A stretch of DNA of 64,000 bases, from positions 2,170,001 to 2,234,000 of the forward strand of contig NZ_CP070950.1 in assembly GCF_017084525.1 (NCBI RefSeq), written 5' to 3'. Made by a program: the position numbers and the translations under genes. The notes beneath the pieces are model-generated. The model was not told the origin of the DNA, made no database searches, and worked only from the letters and a program-made list of their open reading frames with translations. Positions 50,021 to 59,459 of this stretch are shown here, in pieces. This DNA comes from Conexibacter sp. SYSU D00693. Lineage in GTDB: Bacteria; Actinomycetota; Thermoleophilia; Solirubrobacterales; Solirubrobacteraceae. The first letter of the stretch is position 1. Every line of letters starts with the position of its first letter.

Positions 50021-51277
50021 TCAGCGGTGCAGCACGTCCAGCATCCGCAGCGCCGTCTCGAGCTCGTAGCGGCGGTCGCCGAGGGGGTGGCCGAGGAGCT
50101 GCTCGGCCTGGCGGATGCGGTAGGCGACGGTGTTCTGGTGGATGCCCAGGCGGCGGGCCGCGCTGGCGGTGCGGCCCGACTCCTCGAGCAGGACGCGCAC
50201 GGTGGCGCGGATGCGGGTCGTGGGGTCGTCGTCGCCGGCGAGGGGGCCGAGCTCGCGGTCCACGAAGCGGCGGGCGCGGGGCGTGTCGGCGGTCAGCAGC
50301 GAGGCCACGACGACGTCCGCGTAGGCGACGAGGCGGTCCTTGCCGCGACCGGACAGGCGCAGGAGCTCGCGCGCGTGCACGGCCTCCTCGTGGGACGAGA
50401 CGAAGCCGGCGCGGCCCTCGGCCGCCACGCCGCACGCGGCGTGCGCGCCGTCGAGCAGGTGACGCTCCGCGGTGGCGGCCGCGAGCAGGTCGTGCGGGAC
50501 CTCGTGCTCGAAGCCCAGCCACGCCCAGAGCGCGCTGCGCCCGTCGGGGACGAGCAGGACGCTCCCCGCGCCCAGGCGCGCCGCGAGGGCGCGGGCCTGC
50601 GCCTCGAGCAGCGGCATGACGTCGTGGTCGTCGTGCTCGAGGTCGGCCCACAGGACGCAGGCGAGGTGGGTGCGACGCAGGTCGTAGCCCAGGCGGATCG
50701 CGGTCGCGTCGAGGTCGACGGCCTTGTCGCCCAGGACCTCCTGCACGGTCTCCCACCGCAGCGCCGCGGCGCTGCGTGCCCAGTGCTCGCGCTGGCGGGC
50801 GTACTCGTCGGTGACCCGCTCGCTGACGATGTCGACGTAGTCGAAGACGAACGACATCGAGTGGTCGACGGCCTCCATCAGCAGGCTCGGGTCCTCGATG
50901 CGCTTGATGATCTCGCGCCGCCACAGCGTCCAGAACCACATCGTCCCGAGGCGGTAGGCCCGCAGGAGCGTCGCCAGCGGCGTTCCGCGCTGGACCATCA
51001 CCTCGGCGTAGCGGATGGCGCCGGGCGGCGCGACCGTCTGGTCGACGCCGGTGCCCTGCGCGAGCATCGAGAAGATCCGCTCGAGGTTGTCGTAGGCGCT
51101 GGCGTACAGCCCCGCGGCGAGCTCCTCGTCGACCTCGAGCTCGGGCATCGACTGCTGCACGTAGGCCACGCACTCCGCGACCAGGCCGTCGAGACCCGGT
51201 CGCAGCTCGGCGGCCGTCTGGCGCCGGATGCGGTCGTGCCAGTCGGACGCGGCCCTCCCCACGGCCGTCGGCGACAT
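50021..51277 (-). CDS. PucR-type transcriptional regulator (CdaR/HTH_30)
   Basis: 418 aa. The N-terminal ~170 residues resemble the RsbT-like helical sensor of PucR proteins (YLASAYDNLERIFSMLAQG-like region, FVFDYVDIVSERVTDEYARQREHW). The middle is the CdaR GGDEF-like domain (about 190-310) and the C-terminus is the PucR HTH: LLEESGRTASAARRLGIHQNTVAYRIRQAEQLLG (about 370-400). Same strand as and upstream of the carboxylase operon, so it is probably its activator, sensing the ketone or a product. Confidence 0.87.
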   Translation of the reverse strand: MSPTAVGRAASDWHDRIRRQTAAELRPGLDGLVAECVAYVQQSMPELEVDEELAAGLYASAYDNLERIFSMLAQGTGVDQTVAPPGAIRYAEVMVQRGTPLATLLRAYRLGTMWFWTLWRREIIKRIEDPSLLMEAVDHSMSFVFDYVDIVSERVTDEYARQREHWARSAAALRWETVQEVLGDKAVDLDATAIRLGYDLRRTHLACVLWADLEHDDHDVMPLLEAQARALAARLGAGSVLLVPDGRSALWAWLGFEHEVPHDLLAAATAERHLLDGAHAACGVAAEGRAGFVSSHEEAVHARELLRLSGRGKDRLVAYADVVVASLLTADTPRARRFVDRELGPLAGDDDPTTRIRATVRVLLEESGRTASAARRLGIHQNTVAYRIRQAEQLLGHPLGDRRYELETALRMLDVLHR

Positions 51278-51335
51278 GCGCTCGACACTACGTCAGGTCC
51301 GGCCCGCCGCGCAAACGGCGACCGCGCAGGGGCGC

Positions 51336-52076
51336 CTACGCGGTCAGGACCAGCGGACCGTCGCGGCCGACCACGACGGTGTGCTCGAGGTGCGCCGCCA
51401 GCGAGCCGTCGGCGGTGGCGATCGTCCACCCGTCGTCGCGCAGGACGAGCTCCTCGTCCCCGAGGCCGACCATCGGCTCGATCGCGAGGACCAGGCCGTC
51501 GTCGAGCGGCTGGCGCAGCCGCGGGACCTCGACGTTGGGCACGTCGGGCGGCTCGTGCATCGTGCGGCCCGTGCCGTGGCCGCCGAGGTCCGGGAAGACG
51601 GCGAGGCCGCGACCGCGCGCGGCCTGCTCCACCGCCCGCCCTATGGAGCTCAGGGGCGCGCCGACGACGGCGGCCGCCACCGCGTCGCGCAGGACCGCCT
51701 CGGCGGCGTGCAGCAGCCCGACCGCCGCGGGCCGGGGCCGCCCGACCGCCACGGTCATCGCGGCGTCGGCGCAGAAGCCGTCGAGCAACGGCGTGACGTC
51801 GAGCGTCACCAGGTCGCCCTCGCGCAGCCTGCGCGGACCGGGGACGCCGTGGACGACCTCCTCGTTGACCGAGATGCAGATCGTCCCTGGGAAGCCGACG
51901 AGCTCCGCCGGCCCCGACCGCGCGCCGGCCTTCGCGAACTCGCGGGCGGCGAGCGCGTCGAGCTCCCCGGTCGTGACACCCGGGCGCACCTCACCGCGCA
52001 GGCGGCGCAGGGTGCGAGCGACGAAGGCGCCGACGCGGCGCAGGCCCTCGAGCTCCTCGGGCGTCCTGATCGACAC
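51336..52076 (-). CDS. map: Type I methionine aminopeptidase
   Basis: 246 aa from GTG at 52076. Pita-bread fold with the five metal ligands: Asp pair in LVTLDVTPLLDGFCADAAMTV, His in GGHGTGRTMHEPP, Glu in LAIEPMVG and Glu in AHLEHTVVV. Removes the initiator Met. This is a free-standing copy inside a thiolase/CoA-transferase operon (four bases after the CoA-transferase), so it is likely a second, non-essential-locus copy; the main copy usually lies in the secY-adk-map cluster. Confidence 0.92.
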   Translation of the reverse strand: MSIRTPEELEGLRRVGAFVARTLRRLRGEVRPGVTTGELDALAAREFAKAGARSGPAELVGFPGTICISVNEEVVHGVPGPRRLREGDLVTLDVTPLLDGFCADAAMTVAVGRPRPAAVGLLHAAEAVLRDAVAAAVVGAPLSSIGRAVEQAARGRGLAVFPDLGGHGTGRTMHEPPDVPNVEVPRLRQPLDDGLVLAIEPMVGLGDEELVLRDDGWTIATADGSLAAHLEHTVVVGRDGPLVLTA

Positions 52077-52080
52077 GGGC

Positions 52081-53190
52081 TCAGCTGGTCAGGCGGGTCA
52101 CGGCGTCGGGGTCGAGGCCCCAGTCGGCGAGCACGCCGGTCGCGTCCTCGGCCGGCGGGCGGGCCTCGCCCGGCGTGCGGCTGAAGCGCGGCGCGGCCGC
52201 GGGCTGGCGGATGCCGTCGAGCTCGACGAACGTCCCCCGGGCCGCCATGTGCGGGTGCTCGTGGGCCTCGAAGAGGCCGCGGACCACCGTCGCACATGCC
52301 TCCTCGTGCTCGAGGATCCCGGCCCACTCCTCGCGCGTCCTGCCCGCGAAGACCTCGGCGAGGCGCTGCTTGTGCGCGTCCCAGTGGTCCTTGTCCCACT
52401 GGGGCATCTCCTCCGCGGGGATCTCGAGGAGCTCGAGCAGGCGGGCGTGGAACTGCGGCTCGAGCGCGCCGACGGCGACGTGCCCGCCGTCGCTGGTCTC
52501 GTAGACCTCGTAGAACGGCGCCCCGGAGTCCAGGAGGTTCTCGCCGGGCGTCGCGCTCCACGCGCCGGCGGCGTGGAAGCCGTGCATGAGCGTCGCCAGC
52601 AGCGCGGCGCCGTCGACCATCGCGGCGTCGACGACCTGCCCGCGCCCCGACGCCTTGGCCTCGAGCACGCCGCAGACCACGCCGAACGCGAGGAACATCG
52701 CGCCGCCGCCGTAGTCGCCGACGAGGTTGAGCGGGAACAGCGGGCGCTCGCCCTTGCGCGCCATGGCGCCGAGCACCCCCGCGACGGAGATGTAGTTGAC
52801 GTCGTGGCCGGCGACCGGTGCGAGCGGCCCCTCCTGGCCGTAGCCGGTCATGCGGCCGAAGACGATCCGCGGGTTGCGCGCGTGGACGTCGTCGGGGCCG
52901 AGGCCCAGGCGCTCCATCACGCCGGGGCGGAAGCCCTCGAGCAGGACGTCGGCCCGCTCGCACAGCGCCAGCACCGTCTCGCGGTCGGCGGGGTCCTTGA
53001 GGTCGACCGTCGCGGTGGCCGCGCGGCCGCGGCGGGTGAGGTCGAAGCGCGGCGGCAGCATGTCGGCGCCGCCGCGGCGGTCGAGGCGCACGACCTCGGC
53101 GCCCATGTCGGCCAGGAGCATCGCCGCGAACGGCGCGGGGCCGATCGCCCCAAGCTCGAGCACCTTGATCCCCTGCAGCGGTCCCGTCAC
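52081..53190 (-). CDS. CaiB/BaiF family CoA-transferase or alpha-methylacyl-CoA racemase
   Basis: 369 aa from GTG at 53190. N-terminal GIKVLELGAIGPAPFAAMLLADMGAEVVRLDR is the class III CoA-transferase start; the catalytic Asp is in LVGDYGGGAMFLAFGVVCGVLEAKASG. The short N-terminal part and HGFHAAGAWSATPGENLLDSGAPFYEVYETSDG resemble alpha-methylacyl-CoA racemase, which epimerises branched acyl-CoA (sterol side chains, phytanate). Starts 58 bp after the thiolase stop in the same direction. Confidence 0.85.
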   Translation of the reverse strand: MTGPLQGIKVLELGAIGPAPFAAMLLADMGAEVVRLDRRGGADMLPPRFDLTRRGRAATATVDLKDPADRETVLALCERADVLLEGFRPGVMERLGLGPDDVHARNPRIVFGRMTGYGQEGPLAPVAGHDVNYISVAGVLGAMARKGERPLFPLNLVGDYGGGAMFLAFGVVCGVLEAKASGRGQVVDAAMVDGAALLATLMHGFHAAGAWSATPGENLLDSGAPFYEVYETSDGGHVAVGALEPQFHARLLELLEIPAEEMPQWDKDHWDAHKQRLAEVFAGRTREEWAGILEHEEACATVVRGLFEAHEHPHMAARGTFVELDGIRQPAAAPRFSRTPGEARPPAEDATGVLADWGLDPDAVTRLTS

Positions 53191-53248
53191 CGGCGGGACC
53201 GTACAAGGCGTACGGCCCCGCGCGATGACACGGTGTCGAGCCGGCCCG

Positions 53249-54421
53249 CTACACCGCCTCGAGGACCATCGCGTTGGCCAGGCCGCCCGCCTCGCACATC
53301 GTCTGCAGCCCGTAGCGCGCGCCGCGCTGGGCCATCGCGTTGACGAGCGTCGTGGTGAGCCGGGCGCCGCTGGCGCCGAGCGGATGGCCGATGGCGATCG
53401 CGCCGCCGTTGACGTTGACCTTGTCGAGGTCCACACCCGTCTCGCGCTGCCAGGCCAGGACCACCGACGAGAACGCCTCGTTGACCTCGAAGAGGTCGAT
53501 GTCGTCGAGCTCGAGGCCCGCGCGGTCGAGGACCCTCCGGGTCGCGGGGATGACGCCCGTCAGCATGTACAGCGGGTCGTCGCCGACCACCGCGAACGAG
53601 TGGAGCTTCGCCTTGGGCGTGAGGCCGAGCTCGCGCGCGACCTCCGGCGTGGTGATGAGGACCGCCGCGCTGCCGTCGTTCGTCGGGCTCGAGTTGCCGG
53701 CCGTCACCCGCCAGTCGATCTGCGGGAAGCGCTCGGCCATCGCCGGGTCCTCGAAGGCGGGCTTGAGGCCGGCGAGCGCCTCGAGCGTCGTCCCCGGGCG
53801 GATCGACTCGTCGACCTGCAGGCCGTCGATCGGCACGACCTCGTCGGCGAAGCGGCCCTCGTCCGTGGCGGCCGCCGCGCGCTGGTGGCTCTCGAGCGCG
53901 AAGCGGTCGAGGCCCGAGCGCGGCAGCTCCCACTTGGCCGCGATGAGCTCGGCGCTGATGCCCTGGGGCACGAGGCCGTCGGGGTAGCGCGCCGCGACGC
54001 CCGGGCCGAACGGGTCCTTGCCGTCGGGGACGTTGGACCACATCGGCACGCGGCTCATGCTCTCGACGCCGCAGGCGATCACGACGTCGTAGGCGCCGGC
54101 CATGACGCCCTGCGCGGCGAAGTGCACCGCCTGCTGGGAGGAACCGCACTGGCGGTCGACGGTGGTGGCCGGGACGGTCTCGGGCAGGCCCGCGGCGAGG
54201 ACGGCGTAGCGCGTCGTGTTCATCGCCTGCTCGCCGACCTGGTCGACGGTGCCGCCGATGACGTCGTCGATGCGCTCCGGGTCGATCCCGGTCCGGGCGA
54301 CGAGCTCGCGCAGGCTGTGGGCGAGGAGGTCGACCGGGTGGATCGGGTTGAGGGCGCCCTTGCCCGCCTTGCCGCGCCCGACGGGCGTCCGGACCGCGTC
54401 GACGATGACCGCTTCGCGCAT
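53249..54421 (-). CDS. Thiolase family protein (acetyl-CoA C-acyltransferase)
   Basis: 390 aa. All thiolase residues are present: nucleophilic Cys in TVDRQCGSSQQAVHFAAQGV, NEAFSSVVLAW, the His in AIGHPLGASGARL and the second Cys in TMCEAGGLANAMV. Cleaves or forms beta-ketoacyl-CoA. First gene of the thiolase/CoA-transferase/map operon. The gap to the divergent HxlR gene holds strong palindromes, so it is probably controlled by that regulator. The beta-keto product of the carboxylase pathway could end here (inference). Confidence 0.9.
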   Translation of the reverse strand: MREAVIVDAVRTPVGRGKAGKGALNPIHPVDLLAHSLRELVARTGIDPERIDDVIGGTVDQVGEQAMNTTRYAVLAAGLPETVPATTVDRQCGSSQQAVHFAAQGVMAGAYDVVIACGVESMSRVPMWSNVPDGKDPFGPGVAARYPDGLVPQGISAELIAAKWELPRSGLDRFALESHQRAAAATDEGRFADEVVPIDGLQVDESIRPGTTLEALAGLKPAFEDPAMAERFPQIDWRVTAGNSSPTNDGSAAVLITTPEVARELGLTPKAKLHSFAVVGDDPLYMLTGVIPATRRVLDRAGLELDDIDLFEVNEAFSSVVLAWQRETGVDLDKVNVNGGAIAIGHPLGASGARLTTTLVNAMAQRGARYGLQTMCEAGGLANAMVLEAV

Positions 54422-54432
54422 GGTGGTCTCCT

Positions 54433-54508
54433 GAGTCGGTTTGGATGTCCAACCGTGTGGTTGGGCGGTGGACTGTAGCGCGGGACGGTTTGATCACCCA
54501 ACCGACTC
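54433..54508. promoter_or_regulatory. Palindromic operator cluster between thiolase and HxlR-type genes
   Basis: Within the 103-bp divergent gap: TTGGA-TG-TCCAA (54441-54452), overlapping CCAACC-GTGT-GGTTGG (54449-54464), and a long inverted pair GAGTCGGTT (54433-54441) / AACCGACTC (54500-54508). All share the half-site GGTT/AACC. Such a nested set fits dimer binding by the HxlR-type regulator and control of both promoters. Confidence 0.75.
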
Positions 54509-54524
54509 GGCTACCCTCGGTCGC

Positions 54525-54944
54525 ATGCCCGCCGCCGGGACCCAGCCGCGCCTCTGCCCCATCGCCGACGCCCTCGAGCTCCTCGGGGAGCGCTGGGCGC
54601 TGCTCGCCGTGCGCGAGATGTTCTGGGGCGTGCACCGCTTCAGCGACATCGCCCGCAACACGGGCGCGCCGCGCGACGTGCTCACGGTCCGCCTGCGCCG
54701 CCTCGTCGAGGCCGGCGTGCTCGAGCGCCGCCAGTACAGCGAGCGCCCGCCGCGGTGGTCCTACCACCTGACACCGGCCGGCCGCGACCTCTCGAAGGTC
54801 CTCATGGCCATCCACGAGTGGGCCGACCTGCACCTTCCCGCGGGGGACGGCGTCGAGCGCGACGCCGTCCCCCATGGCGACCACCGCGTCGCCCCGCGGT
54901 CGCGCTGGTCGTGCGCGACCTGCGGCGAGGAGCTCGCCGACTAG
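54525..54944 (+). CDS. HxlR-family transcriptional regulator
   Basis: 139 aa from ATG at 54525. Winged HTH of the HxlR type: [61 protein letters not shown], with the N-terminal Cys11 that redox- or aldehyde-sensing members use. A wing [16 protein letters not shown] follows. The C-terminus ends with a CATCGEELA CxxC pair, perhaps metal binding. Its stop shares CTAG with the convergent MMPL gene. Confidence 0.9.
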   Translation: MPAAGTQPRLCPIADALELLGERWALLAVREMFWGVHRFSDIARNTGAPRDVLTVRLRRLVEAGVLERRQYSERPPRWSYHLTPAGRDLSKVLMAIHEWADLHLPAGDGVERDAVPHGDHRVAPRSRWSCATCGEELAD

Positions 54945-57097
54945 GCCGGCGAGGGCACCGGCGCCGGCGGCTCGAGCTCGGTCCGCGGCACGAGCCGGTC
55001 CAGCCAGCGCGGCATCCACCACCCGCGCTCGCCCAGCAGCCCCATCACCGCGGGCACGACGACCATGCGCACGACCGTCGCGTCGATGAGCACCGCGGTG
55101 GCCAGGCCCACGCCGATGAGCTTCAGGACGACCTGGTCGCTGAGGACGAAGGCCCCGAAGACCGCGACCATGATCGCGGCCGCCGCCGTGATGACGCGGG
55201 CGGTGCGGGCGACGCCCTCGGTGACCGCCTCCCCCGCCGAGCGCCCGGCGAGGTGCTCCTCGCGCACCCGGGACATGAGGAAGACCTCGTAGTCCATCGA
55301 GAGCCCGAAGAGGATCGCGAACATCATCACCGGGATGAAGGGCGGCACCGGCGTCTCGGTGTCGATCCCGACGAGCTGGCCGAGCGCGCCGCCGTCGGCG
55401 ACGAGGCTGACGATGCCGTAGGCCGCGCCGATCGACAGGAGGTTCATCGCCGCCGCCTTCAGCGGCACGGCGACCGACCGGAACGCGGCCAGGAGCAGGA
55501 GCACCGAGAGGCCGATGACGCCGCCGATGAACAGCGGCAGCCGGCTCGACGTCGCGGAGCTCTGGTCGACGACCTGGGCCGTCGCGCCGCCAAGCTCGAC
55601 GGGCAGCGGCGCCTGGGCGAGCACGCCGTCGCGCAGCCGGTCGATGAGCGCCTTGGTCTCCTCGTCCTGCGGCGAGCCGTCGGACTGCACGGCGAGGACC
55701 GCCGTGCGGCCGTCGGCCGCGTAGGCGGGCGGCGCGACGCTGGCCACGCCCGGCGCCCGCTCGAGGCGGTCGGCGACACGGGCCAGCGCGGCGCGGTCCT
55801 CCGGGCCGTCGACGGCGGCGACCGCGAGCAGCGGGCCGGCCGCGCCGGCGCCGAACGCCTGCGCCGTCATGTCGTAGGCGGTGCGGGCCGACGTGCCCTC
55901 GGGCTGGCTGCCGGCGTCCGGGAAGCCGATGCGCATCCCCGCCACCGGTGCGGCGAGCGCGACGAGGACCGCGACGCCCAGCGCGACGGCGGCACGCGGC
56001 CGTCGCTGCACGGCGCGGCTCCAGCGCGCGGCGAGCGTCGTGGAGGGATCACGCGGCGCGCGACGCGTGCCGGGCACCCGCAGGCGGTGGACCTTCGGGC
56101 CCAGCGCGCCGAGCATGGCCGGCAGGAGCGTCAGCGACGCGGCCATGACTACCAGCACGCCGAGGCTCGTGCTGACCGCGACGCCGCGCAGGTAGGGCAG
56201 GCCCATGAGGAAGAGGCCGAGCATCGAGATGACGACCGTCGTGCCCGCGACGACGACCGAGCGCCCGGCCGTGCCGACGGCCTCGACGACCGCGGCGTGG
56301 GGGCTGGCGCCCGCGTCGAGCGCGTGGCGGAAGCGCGTGACGACGAGCAGCGCGTAGTCGATGCCCACGCCGATCCCGATCATCGCGGCGACCTGCTCGC
56401 CCCAGTCCGGGACGTCCATGACGGCCGCGAGTGCGCCGATGAGCGTCGCCGAGACGCCGACGCCGAACAGCGCGGTCACGAGCGGCAGGCCGGCGGCGAC
56501 CGCCGAGCCGAAGGTCAGCAGGAGCACGAGCGCGGCGATGAGCACGCCGATCGCCTCGGACGACAGGCCGCCCTGCTCGGCGCTCTCGATGACCTGACCG
56601 GCGAGGGCGACCTCGAGGCCGGGGGCCCGCGCCGCCTCCCGCAGCTCGAGCAGCCGCTCGCCGGTCGTCTCCGGGAGGGCGCCGGGCTGCTCGGTCAGCT
56701 GGAGGCGCACGATGCCGGTGGTGCCGTCGGGCGAGCGCTGGGCGTCGTCCAGGGTCACGCCGCGGCCGATGCCCTCGAGGCGCTGCGCCTGGGCGAGCAG
56801 GGGCGCGATGCGCTCGCGGGCCTCGGGCGACGCGGCGCCGTCGGCGTCGCGCCAGACGACGTCGACGGTGTCCGCCGAGCGCTCGGGGAAGCCGTCGGCG
56901 AGCCGCTGCGCGGCCTGCTGGGACTCCGATCCGGGGGTGCTGTAGTCGGCCGACCACTCGCCGGCGACGACCGGCCCGAGGCCGATCGCGGCCACGAGGA
57001 CGGCGAGCCAGGCCAGCACGACGGTGCGGCGGCGGCGGAAGGCGACGTCGGCGAGCCGGCCCAGGCGACCTGGCGGCGGGGTGGGCGGGGCGGGCAT
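54941..57097 (-). CDS. MMPL/RND-family membrane transporter
   Basis: 718 aa with the duplicated MMPL layout: helix 1 (about 25-45), a periplasmic loop (50-180), five helices (180-350), a second loop (400-530), and five more helices. The motif [20 protein letters not shown] and its second-half match [18 protein letters not shown] carry the proton-relay Asp-Tyr pairs. Exports lipids or drugs using the proton gradient. The start, with a GAGAGGA ribosome site, is 30 bases from a perfect MarR-type palindrome. Confidence 0.92.
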   Translation of the reverse strand: MPAPPTPPPGRLGRLADVAFRRRRTVVLAWLAVLVAAIGLGPVVAGEWSADYSTPGSESQQAAQRLADGFPERSADTVDVVWRDADGAASPEARERIAPLLAQAQRLEGIGRGVTLDDAQRSPDGTTGIVRLQLTEQPGALPETTGERLLELREAARAPGLEVALAGQVIESAEQGGLSSEAIGVLIAALVLLLTFGSAVAAGLPLVTALFGVGVSATLIGALAAVMDVPDWGEQVAAMIGIGVGIDYALLVVTRFRHALDAGASPHAAVVEAVGTAGRSVVVAGTTVVISMLGLFLMGLPYLRGVAVSTSLGVLVVMAASLTLLPAMLGALGPKVHRLRVPGTRRAPRDPSTTLAARWSRAVQRRPRAAVALGVAVLVALAAPVAGMRIGFPDAGSQPEGTSARTAYDMTAQAFGAGAAGPLLAVAAVDGPEDRAALARVADRLERAPGVASVAPPAYAADGRTAVLAVQSDGSPQDEETKALIDRLRDGVLAQAPLPVELGGATAQVVDQSSATSSRLPLFIGGVIGLSVLLLLAAFRSVAVPLKAAAMNLLSIGAAYGIVSLVADGGALGQLVGIDTETPVPPFIPVMMFAILFGLSMDYEVFLMSRVREEHLAGRSAGEAVTEGVARTARVITAAAAIMVAVFGAFVLSDQVVLKLIGVGLATAVLIDATVVRMVVVPAVMGLLGERGWWMPRWLDRLVPRTELEPPAPVPSPA

Positions 57098-57127
57098 GCG
57101 GTGGTCCTCTCGATCCGGGTTTCTGGT

Positions 57128-57153
57128 GCAACGGTTGCTGTCTCAACCGTTGC
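57128..57153. promoter_or_regulatory. MarR-type operator between MMPL and MarR genes
   Basis: Perfect 10+6+10 inverted repeat GCAACGGTTG-N6-CAACCGTTGC, 30 bases before the MMPL start. A third half-site, CAACCGTT, lies at 57187-57194 near the MarR start. Position and symmetry fit a repressor site covering both promoters. Confidence 0.85.
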
Positions 57154-57212
57154 GGACGAAAGAGAAGCAGGACAGCGTTGCACTGTCAACCGTTTCGACT
57201 ACAATCGTTCAC

Positions 57213-57722
57213 ATGGGTCGCATCGACAGCCCGGCGTTCCGCGCCTGGTACGGCGTCGTCCTGCTGAACGGGCACACGCTGGACCGCGTCAGCGCGTTGC
57301 TCGAGGACGCGACGGGGATGCCGACCAGCTGGCTCGAGGTCCTCGCCTTCCTGCACGAGCGCGAGGACGGCATGCGCATGAACGAGCTGGCCGGCGAGCT
57401 CCTGCTGTCGCGCGGCGGCACGACCCGGCTCATCGCCCGCATGGAGGAGGCCGGCTACGTCGAGCGCATCGTGCCGCCCGACGACCGCCGCGCCGTCTTC
57501 GCCCGCATCACGCCCGAGGGCCTCGAGGCCGCCGAGAAGGCACTGCCCATGCAGGTCAAGGTCGTGGAGGACGAGATCGGCCCCCACCTCTCCAAGGACG
57601 AGCTCGAGACGCTCACCCGGCTGTGCGCGAAGGCGCTGGACGGCATCGGCGTCCCGTGCCCGTGGCTCATCGAGGGCCACGAGCAGGACGAGGCAGCAGG
57701 AGCGGCGACGCGCCAGCTCTAG
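57213..57722 (+). CDS. MarR-family regulator of the MMPL gene
   Basis: 169 aa from ATG at 57213. MarR winged helix: [71 protein letters not shown], with the wing [13 protein letters not shown]-terminal helix and a short charged tail complete the dimer. It diverges from the MMPL exporter, and the gap holds a perfect palindrome, so it most likely represses the exporter until a substrate binds. Confidence 0.9.
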   Translation: MGRIDSPAFRAWYGVVLLNGHTLDRVSALLEDATGMPTSWLEVLAFLHEREDGMRMNELAGELLLSRGGTTRLIARMEEAGYVERIVPPDDRRAVFARITPEGLEAAEKALPMQVKVVEDEIGPHLSKDELETLTRLCAKALDGIGVPCPWLIEGHEQDEAAGAATRQL

Positions 57723-57799
57723 GACGGGGCGATGAGCCCGGCGGGCGGGCTCGATCTCAGGGGCGACGGCACTCGCCACCCACTCGCAAGGAGCCCCGC

Positions 57800-58237
57800 A
57801 TGTCCGCCCCCCGCGTCGTCTTCGTCAACCTCCCCGTCACCGACGTCCGCGCCTCGCAGGCGTTCTTCGGCCGCCTCGGCTTCACGTTCAACGAGCAGTT
57901 CACCGACGAGTCCTGCGCCTGCATGGTCGTCAGCGAGCAGGCCTACGTGATGCTCATCGCCGAGCCCCGCTTCAAGGACTTCACCGCGAAGCCGATCGCC
58001 GACGCCCAGACGACCGAGGCGATCGTCTGCGTCTCGGCCGAGGACCGCGAGGACGTCGACCGCCTCGCCGACACGGCCCTCGAGGCCGGCGGCACCCCGG
58101 CCAACGACCCGATGGACCACGGCTTCATGTACGGCCGCTCGTTCCACGACCTCGACGGCCACCTCTGGGAGGTCATGTGGATGAGCCCCGAGGCCGTCGA
58201 GCAGGGCGCGACCGAGGTCGAGGCCCAGCCGGCCTAG
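57800..58237 (+). CDS. VOC-superfamily protein (glyoxalase/bleomycin-resistance fold)
   Basis: 145 aa from ATG at 57800 with AAGGAG at 57788-57793. Two beta-alpha-beta-beta-beta units: [29 protein letters not shown], then [26 protein letters not shown] and [19 protein letters not shown] with a Glu/His metal set. The DGHLWE ending is the typical metal site of the extradiol/glyoxalase group. It follows the MarR gene by 77 bp and may be in the same unit. Substrate unknown. Confidence 0.85.
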   Translation: MSAPRVVFVNLPVTDVRASQAFFGRLGFTFNEQFTDESCACMVVSEQAYVMLIAEPRFKDFTAKPIADAQTTEAIVCVSAEDREDVDRLADTALEAGGTPANDPMDHGFMYGRSFHDLDGHLWEVMWMSPEAVEQGATEVEAQPA

Positions 58238-58248
58238 CCCCCCGCCGG

Positions 58249-58659
58249 TCAGCGCGCGGCGAGCACCGTCTTGGTGACGGTGCCCGTCGCGACGACCGCG
58301 CCGTCGACCCGCGCCTCGCTGCGCAGGAAGGCGACGCTGCGCCCGAGGCGCACGACCTCACCGCGCACGTGCAGGCGCGCGCCGCGCTGCACCCCGCGGA
58401 CCAGCGAGGCGTGGAGGTCGTGCGTCACCGCGTTGGCGCCCGCCTCGAGGTGCGGCAGCAGCGCCAGGTAGCTCGCGACGTCGAGCAGCGCGCTGACGAC
58501 GCCGCCGTGCAGGACGCCGACGTTGTTGACCGCCGGCCCCTCCACCGCGACGACGAGCCCCGCCGCGGGGTCCGCGGGATCCGCGAGCTCCAGCCCGAGC
58601 AGGCGGTGGAGCTCCACGTCGAGGACGTCCTGGACCCGGGCCGCCAGCTCGTCGGTCAC
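58249..58659 (-). CDS. PaaI-type hotdog thioesterase
   Basis: 136 aa from GTG at 58659. Hotdog fold with NNVGVLHGGVVSALLDVASYLALL (the HGG motif and catalytic Asp/Glu helix) and LHASLVRGVQRGARLHVRGEVVRLGRSVAFLRSEARVDG. Hydrolyses acyl-CoA, often aromatic ring-derived. Convergent with the VOC gene, 11 bp apart. Followed on the same strand, upstream, by an ion transporter gene across 23 bp. Confidence 0.82.
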   Translation of the reverse strand: MTDELAARVQDVLDVELHRLLGLELADPADPAAGLVVAVEGPAVNNVGVLHGGVVSALLDVASYLALLPHLEAGANAVTHDLHASLVRGVQRGARLHVRGEVVRLGRSVAFLRSEARVDGAVVATGTVTKTVLAAR

Positions 58660-58682
58660 GCGGCGGGACCCTAGGGACGCCC

Positions 58683-59432
58683 TCAGCCCAGCGCGTTGTC
58701 GAGCACGAGCAGCAGGACGAAGCCCGCCATGAGCGAGCTCGTCGCCAGCCGCTCGCGCCCGCCGGCCTGGGCCGAGGGCAGCAGCTCGTCGACGGTGACG
58801 TAGAGCATCGCCCCGCCGGCGAAGGCGAGGCCGGGGACGAGGAGGCCCTCGGCGGCCGAGCTCAACCCGTAGCCGGCCAGCGCCGCGAGCGGCTCGACCA
58901 CGCCGCTGAGGACGGCGACGAGCACCGCCGTGCCGCGCGCCCTGCCCGCCGCGAGCAGCGGCGCGCCCGCGGCGAAGCCCTCGGGCGCGTTCTGGATGCC
59001 GATGGCCAGGGCCACCGGCAGGCCCGCGTCCATCCCACCGGCGGCGAAGGCGAGGCCGACGGCCAGGCCCTCGGGGATGTTGTGGATCGTCAGCGCGCTC
59101 ACGAGCAGCCACGGCCGGCTGCGGTGCTCGCCGGGCGCCGCGCAGCCGGACTCGTCGCGGTCGTCGTGCTCGTGGGGGACGAACCGGTCGAGGGCGAGCA
59201 TCACCAGGCCGCCGGCGACCACGCCGAGCGACACGGTCCCCACCCCGCCCTGGTCGAGGGCCGGCACGAGCAGGCTGAAGCTCGTCGCCGCGAGCATCAC
59301 CCCGCCGGTGAAGCCGAGCACCGCGGCCATCGTGCGCTGCGACGGCCGCCGCCCGACCGCGAGCAGCGCCAGGCCGCCGAGGCCCGTGGCGAGGCCCGGC
59401 AGGACGAGGCCGAGGGCGATCCCGACGTCCAC
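58683..59432 (-). CDS. ZIP-family metal transporter
   Basis: 249 aa, about eight membrane helices. The bimetal transport site is plain: SALTIHNIPEGLAVGLAFA (helix 4) and GIQNAPEGFAAGAPLL (helix 5). A His/Asp-rich cytoplasmic loop (HEHDDRD) sits at about 90. Likely imports zinc or another divalent metal. Start at 59432; next upstream gene (SDR) is on the same strand across 27 bp. Confidence 0.88.
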   Translation of the reverse strand: MDVGIALGLVLPGLATGLGGLALLAVGRRPSQRTMAAVLGFTGGVMLAATSFSLLVPALDQGGVGTVSLGVVAGGLVMLALDRFVPHEHDDRDESGCAAPGEHRSRPWLLVSALTIHNIPEGLAVGLAFAAGGMDAGLPVALAIGIQNAPEGFAAGAPLLAAGRARGTAVLVAVLSGVVEPLAALAGYGLSSAAEGLLVPGLAFAGGAMLYVTVDELLPSAQAGGRERLATSSLMAGFVLLLVLDNALG

Positions 59433-59459
59433 CGCCCGGGCATCCTGCCGGGCGCGCCG

